A stretch of DNA of 64,000 bases from Bacillota bacterium (GTDB lineage Bacteria > Bacillota_A > Clostridia > Lachnospirales > Lachnospiraceae). Below are positions 42,996 through 52,876 of this stretch, one piece after another. Where the stretch lies: contig JAEYMU010000004.1 of NCBI GenBank assembly GCA_023407175.1, forward strand, positions 79,918-143,917, read 5' to 3'. Below the pieces are notes generated by a model that had not been told where the DNA came from, made no database searches, and worked only from the letters and a program-made list of their open reading frames with translations. Within the stretch, counting starts at the first letter, position 1, and every line of letters starts with the position of its first letter. The position numbers and the translations under genes were made by a program.

Positions 42996-44885
42996 TTATT
43001 TTTTTTCCCTGCTTCTATATTGACTTAGATACACTAGCAGAACAGATACATCCGCCGGAGATACCCCTGATATTCTGGAAGCCTGTCCAATAGAAATCGG
43101 TCTGAATTTCTCCAGCTTCTGCCTAGCCTCAATCCTAAGGCTTGGAACTTCCTTATAATCAATTTGCTCCGGTATCAGCTTATTCTCAAGCTTTTTAAAT
43201 TGCTCGACCTGTTTTAGCTGTCTGCTGATATATCCATCGTATTTTATATTAATATTAACCTGTTCAATAACCTCTTCCGGCAAATCCGGTCTATTCTTAT
43301 CAATTGATTTTAACTTCTCATAATCCAACTCAGGTCTTCGGATCAGCTCCGCCAATGTAGCCCCTGTATTTAGTTCTGAGCTGTTATTTACAGCTAATAG
43401 CTCCTGGACCTCTTTATTCGCACCTACATTTGTTTTTTCCAGCCGTTCTATTTCCTTCTTGATACTTTCTTCCTTGATCAACAGCTTCTTATACCTTTCC
43501 ACGCTGATCAGACCAACCTCATATCCTTTTTTCGTAAGCCTGATATCTGCATTATCCTGTCTTAACAGCAGGCGGTACTCTGCTCTTGAAGTCATCATCC
43601 GATATGGCTCATAGGTTTCCTTTGTAACCAGGTCATCAATCAATACTCCGATATATGCTTCCGACCGGTCCAGTAATAAAGGCTCCCTACCCAATAATTT
43701 CATGGCTGCATTAATTCCAGCAATCAGGCCCTGGGCAGCAGCTTCCTCATAACCGGAGCTTCCATTAAACTGTCCTCCTGCAAATAATCCCTCCACCTTC
43801 CTAAATTCCAGGGAAGGCTTTAACTGCATCGGATTAATACAATCATATTCAATCGCATATGCGTTTCTTACAATGTTAGCGTTTTCCAGCCCCGGCACAG
43901 AACGGTACATCTGGTATTGCACATCCTCCGGCATAGAGCTTGACATACCTGCAATATACATTTCATTGGTATAATTTCCTTCCGGTTCTATGAATAGCTG
44001 ATGCCTGTCCTTATCGGCAAACTTGACCACCTTATCCTCAATGGATGGACAATATCTTGGACCGGTGCCTTTGATATCTCCGCTGTAAAGGGGTGAGCGG
44101 TCAATATTAGCCCGGATAATCTCATGGGTTTTTTCCGTTGTATAGGTAAGCCAGCAGGAAATCTGTTCTTTTTTTATATCCTCAGCACTGTTTGTAAAGG
44201 AAAAGGGTACCACCTGTTCATCACCAAATTGCTCTTCCATCTTTGAGAAATCAATGGATCTTCTGTCTATTCTGGCCGGAGTTCCTGTTTTAAAACGGTA
44301 CATTTCAATTCCCAGAGCCTTCAGGGAATCTGTCAGGTGAGTTGCCGCCTGCAGTCCGTTAGGACCTGTTTTATTCACCACATCCCCATAGATGCATCTT
44401 GCATTCAGATAAGTACCTGTACATAGAATTACGGCTCTGCAAGGATAGATTGCGCCGGAAAAGGTTTGTACTCCGGTTACTTTATTCTCCTTTGTAAGAA
44501 GCTGGGTCACTTCTGCCTGCTTAATTGTAAGCTTCTCTGTGTTTTCCAGAACCCTTCGCATTGCTTTGGAATACTCCTGCTTATCCGCCTGGGCACGCAG
44601 TGAATGGACGGCCGGACCCTTGGAGACATTGAGCATCTTAGACTGTATATAGGTCTTATCAATGTTCTTACCTATTTCTCCGCCAAGGGCATCAATCTCT
44701 CTGACTAGATGCCCCTTGGAGGTTCCCCCGATATTTGGATTGCAGGGCATCATTGCAATACTATCCACGCTCACTGTAAACATTAATGTATTCAAAGATA
44801 ATCTGGCACAGGCCAATGCTGCCTCACAGCCTGCATGTCCCGCTCCTACGACTACTACGTCATATTCCTCATAAATGTATGACAT
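42996..44885 (-). CDS. mnmG: tRNA uridine-5-carboxymethylaminomethyl modification enzyme
   Basis: FAD-dependent subunit of the MnmEG complex that makes (c)mnm5U34 in tRNAs. FAD-binding [13 protein letters not shown] (residues 11-23), [23 protein letters not shown], and the conserved Cys region in [19 protein letters not shown] are present. [28 protein letters not shown] sequence (here beginning [10 protein letters not shown]) and a C-terminal helical MnmE-binding domain follow. The length of 629 is standard. TGAGGT precedes the ATG. It is preceded by mnmE (164 bases away, with a hairpin at 45003) and followed by rsmG. Confidence 0.96.
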   Translation of the reverse strand: MSYIYEEYDVVVVGAGHAGCEAALACARLSLNTLMFTVSVDSIAMMPCNPNIGGTSKGHLVREIDALGGEIGKNIDKTYIQSKMLNVSKGPAVHSLRAQADKQEYSKAMRRVLENTEKLTIKQAEVTQLLTKENKVTGVQTFSGAIYPCRAVILCTGTYLNARCIYGDVVNKTGPNGLQAATHLTDSLKALGIEMYRFKTGTPARIDRRSIDFSKMEEQFGDEQVVPFSFTNSAEDIKKEQISCWLTYTTEKTHEIIRANIDRSPLYSGDIKGTGPRYCPSIEDKVVKFADKDRHQLFIEPEGNYTNEMYIAGMSSSMPEDVQYQMYRSVPGLENANIVRNAYAIEYDCINPMQLKPSLEFRKVEGLFAGGQFNGSSGYEEAAAQGLIAGINAAMKLLGREPLLLDRSEAYIGVLIDDLVTKETYEPYRMMTSRAEYRLLLRQDNADIRLTKKGYEVGLISVERYKKLLIKEESIKKEIERLEKTNVGANKEVQELLAVNNSSELNTGATLAELIRRPELDYEKLKSIDKNRPDLPEEVIEQVNINIKYDGYISRQLKQVEQFKKLENKLIPEQIDYKEVPSLRIEARQKLEKFRPISIGQASRISGVSPADVSVLLVYLSQYRSREKK

Positions 44886-45002
44886 GATTTACCTCATTTC
44901 TATATTACCTTACATGCATTTGTTAACTGCTTTTATTTTATATCAACCAAATTTATACCCGTGCATATCACAAGCTTTGCTTGCGATACTGCTTCAATAA
45001 AG

Positions 45003-45029
45003 AGTTTGAAAGTGATTTTCTTTCAAACT
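45003..45029 (-). terminator. Hairpin between mnmE and mnmG
   Basis: AGTTTGAAAG/CTTTCAAACT stem with a 7-base loop, followed on the minus strand by CTTTATT. Possibly a partial terminator: mnmG is still likely served by read-through or its own promoter in 44890-45000. Confidence 0.5.
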
Positions 45030-45049
45030 TCTTATCATGAGATATTCGT

Positions 45050-46426
45050 CTACTTTCCCATACAGAATTCCCTGAATATCATGTTAACCAGATCTTCCTC
45101 TACCTTTTCACCAATGATTTTTCCTAAATATTCATAGGCATTCATTAAATCAATAGAATAAAAATCCTCGGGCATATTATTCTCTATACTTGACTGAACC
45201 AGCAATAAGCTTTGCAGAGCGTTCGCAAAGGCCTCCCTGTGTCTGTCGTTTGTGATATAGATATCCTCATGTAACGACAAGGCTCCGTCAAAAAACATAG
45301 TTCTGATTGTCTCTGAAAGCTCCTCCAACCCGCTATTTTCTCTGACAGAGATACTAAGAAGCGGATGCCCTGTTCTCTTCCTGATATTATCCATTGTTAT
45401 TTTCGGTTCCAAATCGGATTTATTTAATAGCAATATTGCTTTTTTTTCCTGTATAAAGCTCATAATTGCTTCATCATTTTCATCCAGTCCAGTAGAGGAA
45501 TCCAGAACAAATATAATTAGATCCGCATCGGATGCTATCCGTAAAGCTTTATCAACTCCGATTTTTTCTATAGTATCCTCTGTATTGCGGATGCCCGCCG
45601 TATCAATGATATTTAATACAATTCCATCCAGATTAATCGTTTCCTCCAATGTATCCCTTGTAGTTCCGGCAATATTGGTAACAATTGCCCGTTCCTCTCC
45701 CACAAGTATATTCATCAGACTTGATTTTCCTGCGTTGGGCTTTCCCAGAATAACCGTTTTTATTCCCTCTTTTATCAGCTTACCATTCCTTGACCCTTTA
45801 ATTAACTGCTCTATCTGGTAACACTCTGTTTTTAAATGTTCTTCCAGCTCCCTTGAAAATCCCTCCAGGCTGATATGCTCCGGATCATCCAGGGCCGCTT
45901 CTATCAATGCTATATCCCTTAATATTTTTTCCCTTAGTTCTTTAATCAGAAGATATACCTTACCCTGCAACTGGCCCAATGAATTCTTAAGAGCCAGATC
46001 ACTTTTTGCCTGAATGATATCACATACGGCTTCTGCTGAAGAAAGGTCTATTCTTCCATTAAGAAAAGCCCTTTTTGTAAATTCACCGGGTTCTGCTATC
46101 CTTGCTCCATGTTTTAATACGGTCTCCAATATCTTTCTGGTTACCACGATTCCGCCATGACAGTTTATCTCTATCGTATTTTCCCTGGTATAGGTCGCAG
46201 GGGCCTTCATAATAACAACCATTACCTCATCTATCATCCGGTTTTCCTGAACAATATAACCATAATGGATGGTATGACTTTCCTGCTTTGATATTATCTT
46301 TGCTCCGGATTTCGATTGATAAATCCGGTCTATTATTTCAAATGCATTCTCTCCGCTGATTCTTATTATGCTGATGCCGGCATTGCTTAGGCCGGTTGCA
46401 ATTGCGGCTATCGTATCTGTTCTCAT
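45050..46426 (-). CDS. mnmE: tRNA modification GTPase
   Basis: Partner of MnmG. It has an N-terminal tetrahydrofolate-binding domain (DTIAAIATGLSNAGISIIRISG, GEFTKRAFLNGRIDLSSAEA) and a helical domain. The inserted G domain has G1 GKPNAGKSS (228-236), G2 with GTTRDTLEE, G3 DTAGIR and G4 NKSD. The C-terminal Cys needed for activity is in FCMGK (usually FCIGK). Length is standard. GGAGG lies nine bases before the ATG. It lies between jag and mnmG; a hairpin at 46451 separates it from jag. Confidence 0.96.
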   Translation of the reverse strand: MRTDTIAAIATGLSNAGISIIRISGENAFEIIDRIYQSKSGAKIISKQESHTIHYGYIVQENRMIDEVMVVIMKAPATYTRENTIEINCHGGIVVTRKILETVLKHGARIAEPGEFTKRAFLNGRIDLSSAEAVCDIIQAKSDLALKNSLGQLQGKVYLLIKELREKILRDIALIEAALDDPEHISLEGFSRELEEHLKTECYQIEQLIKGSRNGKLIKEGIKTVILGKPNAGKSSLMNILVGEERAIVTNIAGTTRDTLEETINLDGIVLNIIDTAGIRNTEDTIEKIGVDKALRIASDADLIIFVLDSSTGLDENDEAIMSFIQEKKAILLLNKSDLEPKITMDNIRKRTGHPLLSISVRENSGLEELSETIRTMFFDGALSLHEDIYITNDRHREAFANALQSLLLVQSSIENNMPEDFYSIDLMNAYEYLGKIIGEKVEEDLVNMIFREFCMGK

Positions 46427-46450
46427 GCCATACCTCCTTCTTCAAGAATA

Positions 46451-46491
46451 AAGGGTGCCTTAAAGTAAGCTATACTTTTAAGACACCCCTT
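46451..46491 (-). terminator. Hairpin between jag and mnmE
   Basis: AAGGGTG/CACCCCTT and TTAAAGTA/ATACTTTTAA-type arms around a short loop, with TTTATTC after it on the minus strand. It lies between the jag stop and the mnmE start and could partly end the rpmH-jag transcript. Confidence 0.65.
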
Positions 46492-46511
46492 ACAAAATTC
46501 ATATAGGAAAA

Positions 46512-47345
46512 TTAGATTGTTTCTACCGGCTGGTCCTTTTTTAACTTGCTTTCCTTATATTTTTCATAATCCTTCTTATAATCGGCGCTATAATTCTTGC
46601 TGTAACCACTCTTACTTGTATTAAAGGGCTTCTTATAATTTTTATTGGTTGCACCGTTATGGTTATATTCCTTTTTAAAGCCTCCGGATTGCTTGTTATT
46701 ATTATACTTCTTTTCAAGCACAGCCTTCTTTACATTAATAACTACTCTCCGATAGGGCTCTTCCCCTTCCGAATAAGTCTCAACATACTTATCATTTTGC
46801 AGGGCGGAGTGAATGATTCTTCTTTCATAAGGATTCATTGGTTCTAAAGAAACCGGTTTTCTGGTCCTTTTTACCTTAAAGGCAATATTCTTGGCCAGAT
46901 TTTCCAAGGTTTCTTTTCTTCTTGCCCTATAATTCTCTGTATCCAGCTTAACCTTAATATAATTTTCACTGTTCTTATTAATAACAAGGCTGACCAGATA
47001 TTGAAGAGAATCCAGAGTTTGTCCTCTTTTACCGATTAAAACTCCCATCTCGTCACCGTCAATGTTAATCTCAACCGTTGAATTTTCCTTATCAAATATA
47101 ACCTCAGTCGCAGCGTTAATTCCCATGGCGGAAAAAACATCATCCAGAAATTTCTTCGCACTGTTTTCCATCGTAAGCTTTATTCTGGCTCTGATTTTTG
47201 CAGGCTTTCCAAACATGCCTAAGAAACCGCTCGTTTCTTTTTCAATGATTTCATATTCCATCTTATCTATTGTAGTACCCAACTCAAGCATTGCACTTGT
47301 TAAGGCTTCATCTACTGTTTTGGCGGTTATATCTTTCCATTCCAT
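46512..47345 (-). CDS. jag: RNA-binding protein Jag (KhpB), with long basic tail
   Basis: Three family domains are in order. The Jag-N domain has EWKDITAKTVDEALTSAMLEL. A KH domain has MGVLIGKRGQTLDSLQYLVSLV. An R3H domain has RKPVSLEPMNPYERRIIHSAL with the R..H pair. About 65 residues rich in Lys, Asn, Tyr, Gly and Ser follow (KKYNNNKQSGGFKKEYNHNG, KSGYSKNYSADYKKDYEKY). That tail is probably disordered and RNA-binding, and is much longer than in Bacillus. KhpB works with KhpA in binding small RNAs and mRNAs and affects cell shape in streptococci. The gene is 15 bases after yidC, with AAAGGGGG before the ATG. Confidence 0.9.
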   Translation of the reverse strand: MEWKDITAKTVDEALTSAMLELGTTIDKMEYEIIEKETSGFLGMFGKPAKIRARIKLTMENSAKKFLDDVFSAMGINAATEVIFDKENSTVEINIDGDEMGVLIGKRGQTLDSLQYLVSLVINKNSENYIKVKLDTENYRARRKETLENLAKNIAFKVKRTRKPVSLEPMNPYERRIIHSALQNDKYVETYSEGEEPYRRVVINVKKAVLEKKYNNNKQSGGFKKEYNHNGATNKNYKKPFNTSKSGYSKNYSADYKKDYEKYKESKLKKDQPVETI

Positions 47346-47360
47346 GCTAATTCTCCCCCT

Positions 47361-48620
47361 TTAAATTTTCTTATTTTTAAGAAGATTTGCTATCTCCGAG
47401 ATACTCTTTGGATTCGTGGAGGATGATTTTTCTTTCTTAACCTCTGACGATATTTCTTCTACCGTCTCCGGTTTGTCCTCCTCTGCTTTTACTACATCAT
47501 TTGTCTTTTCAACTGCAGGTGCTTCAATATACTTTGTCTGCGTTTTTGCCAATTCCTTCAATGACTTACTGTTTGAAACAACTTCCTGACTTGTTCCAAT
47601 TCTTGGCTTTTTCTTCTTCTTTGCAGCTCTCGCAACGCTTTTTTCAATTAATTGATCGACATTCATATGATCCAGGATACGGTTTACAAAGAACTGCTGT
47701 ATAATTGTAAATACGCTGGTAGCAATCCAGTAAATACCGATACCTAACGGAAATGTCAAACAGAAGAAAAATTGCATCAATGGCATAACATACAGCATAG
47801 AATTCATGGTAGCCGCCATTGGATTATCCTTATTGGTATCCTTGGTTTTTACCGTAACCTGCTTACTCTGTACAAAAGATAATGCCGCTGCTAATATCGG
47901 AATAATAATCTGGAATGATTTATAATTTGGTCGATTCGTAATGTTCATTCCAAAGAAATTATTGGCATGATTTATTTTATCATAAGCTTCATTTATTGTT
48001 ACGCTTATTGCCGGCATGCTTTCAGCTAACTTCGTCTGAGCATCCGTTCCGAATTTTGATAAGGCATTGATAATCTGATCTATTGTTGAGAAATCTGTCT
48101 TTCCATGTAAGCTTGAAATATTACTTGCCAGTTCTTTTAAAATAACATCATGATCTGTAACACCTTGTATACCAGTTGCCATTACCTCATACATATCTTT
48201 GATCTGTCCTACATACGCCGGTACATTTGTAACAACATAGTACAAGGCAAACATGATAGGTAATGTAATTAATAACGGCAGACATCCCGAGGTAGGATTT
48301 GCACCATATTTCTCATAGAGTGCCTGCTGTTCAATCTGCATCTTTCTTAAGGACTCCTGATCCCGCTTACCCTTATATTTAGCCTGAATCTTCTGTAATT
48401 CCGGATTCATTCTGGCTGAAATTTTCGTAAATTTCTGTTGTCTGATTGTTAAGGGAAGCATTAATGCTCTTACAATAAAAGTAAATATTATAATGGACAA
48501 CGCAATATTTTGAATTCCAAATAAATTAAAAAATTGAAATATTCCATCCATAATCAAGCCGAGCAAGCTTGCAACCGGTTCTAATATCCCGGCATTTTTT
48601 GTTAGTATTGTAACCACCAA
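47361..48620 (-). CDS. yidC: Membrane protein insertase YidC (SpoIIIJ/OxaI type)
   Basis: Insertase that works with or beside Sec. The core segments are present: SIIIFTFIVRALMLPLTIRQQKF with the hydrophilic-groove Arg, CLPLLITLPIMFALYYVV, PILAAALSFVQSKQV, MQFFFCLTFPLGIGIYWIATSVFTIIQQF. Between the second and third core segments an extra soluble loop of about 90 residues (about 155-240) is inserted. The C-terminus carries a basic, then acidic tail. There is no lipobox, unlike Bacillus SpoIIIJ. I start at a TTG (48620), as AAGGAGG is about 10 bases upstream and no ATG is near. It precedes jag by 15 bases. Confidence 0.94.
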   Translation of the reverse strand: MVVTILTKNAGILEPVASLLGLIMDGIFQFFNLFGIQNIALSIIIFTFIVRALMLPLTIRQQKFTKISARMNPELQKIQAKYKGKRDQESLRKMQIEQQALYEKYGANPTSGCLPLLITLPIMFALYYVVTNVPAYVGQIKDMYEVMATGIQGVTDHDVILKELASNISSLHGKTDFSTIDQIINALSKFGTDAQTKLAESMPAISVTINEAYDKINHANNFFGMNITNRPNYKSFQIIIPILAAALSFVQSKQVTVKTKDTNKDNPMAATMNSMLYVMPLMQFFFCLTFPLGIGIYWIATSVFTIIQQFFVNRILDHMNVDQLIEKSVARAAKKKKKPRIGTSQEVVSNSKSLKELAKTQTKYIEAPAVEKTNDVVKAEEDKPETVEEISSEVKKEKSSSTNPKSISEIANLLKNKKI

Positions 48621-48720
48621 TTTAATTTTTCCTCCTTAGAGCCACCTAATATCGTAAAACAAACAGAGTAAAACGCCGAATCACTTTACATACTTTGAAG
48701 AAATGAAGCTCTTGTCATAT

Positions 48721-48939
48721 TTAAGGAACAGGATCATATCCTCCCTTATGAAAGGGGTGGCATCTTAATACTCGTCTCACCGCCAGATACGTTCCCTTGA
48801 GTGCTCCATACTTTTCCAATGCCTCCATTGCATATAAAGAGCAGGTAGGTACATAGATACAACTTGGTGTTCTCTTAAGAGGAGATATATATTTTTGATA
48901 GAATTTAATTAGCATAATTAGTAAATTCTTAATTATCAT
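48721..48939 (-). CDS. yidD: Membrane protein insertion efficiency factor
   Basis: Small amphipathic protein (72 residues) with the family signature: [20 protein letters not shown] (residues 14-33), then [39 protein letters not shown]. The three Cys and the [13 protein letters not shown] end are characteristic. It helps YidC-dependent insertion. AAAGGAG lies seven bases before the ATG. It sits between rnpA (36 bases) and yidC (100 bases) as usual. Confidence 0.95.
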   Translation of the reverse strand: MIIKNLLIMLIKFYQKYISPLKRTPSCIYVPTCSLYAMEALEKYGALKGTYLAVRRVLRCHPFHKGGYDPVP

Positions 48940-48975
48940 CTCTATACTCCTTTAATATCCTACATTCGACCCATT

Positions 48976-49326
48976 TCATTGTCCTGTTATTTCTTTCCCG
49001 ATTTTATGGAGCTTAATCAGGTGCATCAATGCGCTCTCTATTTCACAATATTCTTTTCCCTTGGCTCCTGCTTTTGCCACTACGATGATATCCAATCCAC
49101 CTAATATGCTATCCTCCGATAATCGATAGCTTTCCCTGATTAATCTGGTTGTCCTATGTCGAACCACACTATTGCCAACCTTCTTACTGACCGATATTCC
49201 AATTCGGTTATAATCGAAATCATTTCTTTTTACATACATGATTAAATATTTATTCGCATATGATTTTGCTGTTCGGTAGATTTTTCTAAAATCCTCATTC
49301 TTTTTCAGTGTTTCTGACTTCTTCAT
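48976..49326 (-). CDS. rnpA: Ribonuclease P protein component
   Basis: Basic protein subunit of RNase P, which matures the 5' end of tRNAs. Signature VSKKVGNSVVRHRTTRLIRESYR (residues 46-68) holds the RNR-type motif in the form VRHRTTRLIRE. LDIIVVAKAGAKGKEYCEIE follows. The length of 116 is normal. It lies 131 bases after rpmH, and a 15-bp inverted repeat (49380-49424) lies between them. No good SD precedes the ATG at the usual distance, which may mean its translation depends on the rpmH message structure. Confidence 0.94.
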   Translation of the reverse strand: MKKSETLKKNEDFRKIYRTAKSYANKYLIMYVKRNDFDYNRIGISVSKKVGNSVVRHRTTRLIRESYRLSEDSILGGLDIIVVAKAGAKGKEYCEIESALMHLIKLHKIGKEITGQ

Positions 49327-49379
49327 ATTCGATTAACCTTTTCTCATGACTTTATCGCCAGATAAAATCACCGATATCT

Positions 49380-49424
49380 TTTAATAAGTGAATTCAACAT
49401 CTTCTATCAAATTCACTTATTAAA
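49380..49424. repeat. 15-bp inverted repeat between rpmH and rnpA
   Basis: TTTAATAAGTGAATT (49380-49394) and AATTCACTTATTAAA (49410-49424) are exact reverse complements with a 15-base loop. No T run follows on the minus strand, so it is a processing or stability hairpin rather than a terminator. Confidence 0.6.
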
Positions 49425-49457
49425 GTTTTATAGAAGAAAAGGTCACATAATTGCGAC

Positions 49458-49592
49458 CTATGCAGATAATTTCTTTCTTCCTTTTGCTCTTCTTGCAGAT
49501 AAAACCTTTCTGCCGTTTGCTGTAGCCATTCTGGCTCTAAATCCGTGCACCTTAGCGTGGGATCTTTTCTTGGGTTGGAATGTCATTTTCAT
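49458..49592 (-). CDS. rpmH: 50S ribosomal protein L34
   Basis: 44-residue basic protein with the full L34 pattern: [39 protein letters not shown]. It is shorter than most gene-finder cut-offs but unmistakable. AGGAGG lies nine bases before the ATG at 49592. It is the first gene of the minus-strand operon that leads away from the origin, with a promoter at 49627-49654. Confidence 0.98.
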   Translation of the reverse strand: MKMTFQPKKRSHAKVHGFRARMATANGRKVLSARRAKGRKKLSA

Positions 49593-49626
49593 CGTTTTGC
49601 ACCTCCTTTTAACTGCACCGTGCAAT

Positions 49627-49654
49627 ATAATAAGCGAATTTTTCTCATATTCAA
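49627..49654 (-). promoter_or_regulatory. Promoter of rpmH operon
   Basis: Minus strand TTGAAT (49654-49649), a 16-base spacer and TATTAT (49632-49627), about 35 bases before the rpmH start. Confidence 0.6.
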
Positions 49655-50054
49655 AGGAATAGTCTGGTTTACTCCTTCGTATTTTACCATATCAAAATGA
49701 AAGGGCAGTCCAATCCATTTTGTATGATATATTTTGGAATATCACGTTTATTATATTCGCAATATGTGTTTGCGTCAAGTAAATATTTCGATATCGACAC
49801 TTAAAAATACTGGCATTATTCTGTTTCTTCCTTATTTATATACGAATTGTTGATAAGTTTTATTATTTTGTGGATAAGATGTTATTTTATTCTTTTCCAT
49901 TGATAATAAAACTATATTTTATGCACATTTAACCCTTGTGACTTATGTATTTTTCTTTATACACAATTTTCACAGAGGCTCAAAAGCAAAGAAAGGCATA
50001 TTGACCATTGAAAATTTAATAAATTTGTTATAATATATATCTATGTGAGTATTA
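49655..50054. other. oriC, left part (rpmH-dnaA intergenic)
   Basis: Gene-free AT-rich DNA between the divergent rpmH and dnaA. It contains a perfect DnaA box TTATCCACA (minus strand, 49877-49869) and near matches TTATCAACA (minus strand, 49856-49848) and TTATACACA (plus, 49957-49965). A dnaA -10 TATAAT is at 50029-50034. Strand bias switches here. With the dnaA-dnaN gap it fits the two-part origin known from Bacillus. Confidence 0.85.
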
Positions 50055-50066
50055 ATGGAGGAAGCA

Positions 50067-51419
50067 ATGAAAAGTTTAATCGAGTCAAAATGGGATGATA
50101 TTTTAAAATATTTGATTTCAGAATACGGCATTACCGACGTATCCTATACCACCTGGTTAAAGCCTCTTAAGGTATATGATGTCAAAGACCATGTAATCAC
50201 GATTCTGATCAATGATGAACGCATTGGACCTCCAAGTGTTAATGTTATCCGTAATAAATATGAATTATTACTGAAGGTCTCAATCGAAGAAATTATGAAC
50301 GAGGCCTATGATATAAAATTTGTTCTTCAAAGCCAGATCGACTCTGCAGAAAAGACAGCAGAATCCATTGCTTCCAAAAAGAAGAGTAACGGACCTACCT
50401 TTTTAAATGCCAGATATACCTTTGATACCTTTGTTGTCGGAGGTAATAATGAATTTGCCAGAGCAGCTGCTTTAGCTGTAGCAGAAAACCCGGGGGAGAT
50501 TTATAATCCTCTTTTTATTTACGGCGGAGTTGGACTGGGCAAGACCCATTTAATGCATTCCATCGCCCACTTTGTTCTGGATCAAAATCCTGATACCAAG
50601 GTTCTTTATGTAACCAGCGAAAAATTCACCAACGAATTAATCGATGCAATACAAAAGAATACGACAACTCAATTCCGGGAAAAGTATCGTTCCATTGATA
50701 TTTTATTAATCGACGATATTCAGTTTATTATAGGTAAGGAAAGAACTCAGGAGGAGTTTTTCCATACCTTCAATACGCTTCATGAATCCAAACGCCAGAT
50801 TATCATATCCAGCGATCGCCCTCCCAAGGAAATGCTTACTCTGGAGGACAGGCTTCGTTCACGCTTTGAGCATGGCCTGCTTGCAGATATTCAGTCCCCT
50901 GATTATGAGACCAGAATGGCTATTCTACGGAAAAAGGAAGAACTGGACGGTCTTAAGATTGATGAAGAAGTACTTGGATATATTGCAACCAATATTAAAT
51001 CCAATATCCGCGAGCTGGAAGGGGCATTAACTAAAATTGTTGCCTTTTCAAGACTTAAGAAAAGAAACCTAAACCTCGATCTTGCAGAAGAGGCCCTAAA
51101 GGATATCATTTCTCCAAACGAGAAAAAAATTATAACTCCGGAATTTATCGTAGAGGTTGTGGCAGAGCATCATAATATTACACCGGCTGATATTTACTCC
51201 AAGGACAAAAGCAGGAATATCTCCTATCCCAGACAAATTGTTATGTATCTATGCCGTCGCTTAACCGATCTTTCTGTTACGGAAATCGGTAAAATTTTAG
51301 GCAACCGGGATCATTCCACTGTTCTTCACGGCTGTGAAAAGGTTTCAGGTGATATGGCGGCTGAACCTTCTGTACATAATACAATTGATGTATTGATTAA
51401 GAAAATCAATCCGGAATAG
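50067..51419 (+). CDS. dnaA: Chromosomal replication initiator protein
   Basis: AAA+ initiator. Domain I is at the N-terminus, followed by a short linker, then domain III with Walker A YGGVGLGKTHLMH, Walker B LLIDDIQFI, and the initiator-specific region and sensor 2 Arg in NIRELEGAL. Domain IV follows with the DnaA signature YPRQIVMYLCRRLT and GKILGNRDHSTVLHGCEKV. It opens the origin and loads the helicase. I start at the ATG at 50067, because GGAGG is five bases before it; the ATG at 50055 overlaps that site. A 280-base gap with DnaA boxes separates it from dnaN. Confidence 0.97.
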   Translation: MKSLIESKWDDILKYLISEYGITDVSYTTWLKPLKVYDVKDHVITILINDERIGPPSVNVIRNKYELLLKVSIEEIMNEAYDIKFVLQSQIDSAEKTAESIASKKKSNGPTFLNARYTFDTFVVGGNNEFARAAALAVAENPGEIYNPLFIYGGVGLGKTHLMHSIAHFVLDQNPDTKVLYVTSEKFTNELIDAIQKNTTTQFREKYRSIDILLIDDIQFIIGKERTQEEFFHTFNTLHESKRQIIISSDRPPKEMLTLEDRLRSRFEHGLLADIQSPDYETRMAILRKKEELDGLKIDEEVLGYIATNIKSNIRELEGALTKIVAFSRLKKRNLNLDLAEEALKDIISPNEKKIITPEFIVEVVAEHHNITPADIYSKDKSRNISYPRQIVMYLCRRLTDLSVTEIGKILGNRDHSTVLHGCEKVSGDMAAEPSVHNTIDVLIKKINPE

Positions 51420-51696
51420 AATTAGTTTATCCGACCCATGTTCATACTCCGGTTGACAATATGTTGATAAAACGTTTATATCCTGTTAATAGAATTCGAT
51501 TTACAATTTATGTATCTTTAACCCGGCTGTTTTTCCACAGGCAATACCCTTAATTTTAACTTGTTTATCAAACCCGCAAGAGCTTGATTTATCTTGCTAA
51601 AAGCCGGATTTCAACAATTACACGGCCCTTATGATTAATGTTACTAAGAATCTTTTATATATTTATCTATTTTACACGAAGGGAGTTTATACACAC
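51420..51696. other. oriC, right part (dnaA-dnaN intergenic) with dnaN promoter
   Basis: Gene-free. A candidate dnaN promoter TTGACA (51453-51458), 17 bases, TTATAT (51476-51481) encloses a DnaA-box-like TTATCAACA on the minus strand (51470-51462). A second near box, TTTTCCACA, is at 51531-51539. The AT-rich stretch 51541-51690 is a candidate unwinding region. The overlap of box and promoter suggests control of dnaN by DnaA. Confidence 0.65.
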
Positions 51697-52806
51697 ATGA
51701 AAATCCAATGTCAAAAAGCGGATCTTTTAAATGGTGTTAATATTGTTTTGAAAGCAGTACCTGTAAAATCAACCATGCCTATTCTGGAATGCCTGATTAT
51801 AGAGGTAACGGAACAAGGGATAAAATTAATTGCTAATGATATGGAGCTTGGTATAGAAACTGTAATAAAGGGTGCTATTAGTGAAAAGGGAATTGTAGCA
51901 CTCAATGCCAAGATTTTTTCTGAGATCGTACGCAGGCTTCCAGAAAATGAAGTCAGCATTGCGACTGATGCAAATTATATGACGGAAATTGTATGTGAAA
52001 AGGCCAGATTTTCTATTTCGGGAAGATCAGGAGAAGAATTTCCCAGCCTTCCTAAGATTGAGAAGGAGAACGCTGTTGTTCTTTCCCAGTTTACATTAAA
52101 GGAAATAATCAGACAGACGGTTTTTTCAATTTCAGATAATGAAAGCAATAAGATAATGACCGGTGAATTGTTCGAGATTAAGAAGAATGAGCTTAGGGTC
52201 ATCTCCTTGGACGGTCATAGAATTTCAATCCGTAAGATTTTTATGAAGGATTCCTATGAGGACAGAAAGGTAATCGTACCTGGAAAGACCTTAAATGAAA
52301 TAAGCAAGATTTTATCAGGAGAGGCCTCCTCTCTGGTACAAATTTTCTTTACGGATAAGCATGCTCTGTTTGAATTTGATGATACGGTAGTTCTAACCAG
52401 ATTGATTGAGGGAGAGTATTATCGGATTGACCAGATGCTTTCCAGTGATTATGAAACTAAGGTTACCATCAATAAAAAGGAGCTTCAAAACTGTATTGAA
52501 CGTGCTTCCCTGTTAATAAGGGAAACAGATAAGAAGCCGATTATTATTGATATTAAAGATAATAATTTCGAATTAAAGATTAATACGGCGATTGGATCGA
52601 TGAAAGAGGAAATAGATATTACATTGGAGGGTAAGGATATCATTATAGGCTTTAATCCGAAATTTTTACTGGATGCACTGCGTGTCATTGATGATGAGAA
52701 TGTAGATATCTATCTGATCAATGCAAAGGCTCCCTGCTTTATCCGTGATAAAGAGCAGTCCTATATTTATTTAATATTGCCGGTTAATATCAATGTTGTA
52801 GCTTAA
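51697..52806 (+). CDS. dnaN: DNA polymerase III beta subunit (sliding clamp)
   Basis: Ring-forming clamp that tethers the replicative polymerase. Three clamp domains are seen, with KSTMPILECLIIEV in the first, ISGRSGEEFPSLP in the second region and FNPKFLLDALRVID and LINAKAPCFIRD in the last. The C-terminus YLILPVNI is the usual end. I start at the ATG at 51697 (MKIQCQKADLL), since relatives start there and AAGGGAG lies 12 bases upstream. The 22 upstream codons in frame are unlike the family. Confidence 0.96.
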   Translation: MKIQCQKADLLNGVNIVLKAVPVKSTMPILECLIIEVTEQGIKLIANDMELGIETVIKGAISEKGIVALNAKIFSEIVRRLPENEVSIATDANYMTEIVCEKARFSISGRSGEEFPSLPKIEKENAVVLSQFTLKEIIRQTVFSISDNESNKIMTGELFEIKKNELRVISLDGHRISIRKIFMKDSYEDRKVIVPGKTLNEISKILSGEASSLVQIFFTDKHALFEFDDTVVLTRLIEGEYYRIDQMLSSDYETKVTINKKELQNCIERASLLIRETDKKPIIIDIKDNNFELKINTAIGSMKEEIDITLEGKDIIIGFNPKFLLDALRVIDDENVDIYLINAKAPCFIRDKEQSYIYLILPVNINVVA

Positions 52807-52876
52807 AGAGTAAGAAAATACGAGAAAGTGTTTTGATTACTAATAAGAGTTGCTTGTCGGCAGTAGAGGAGATGGA

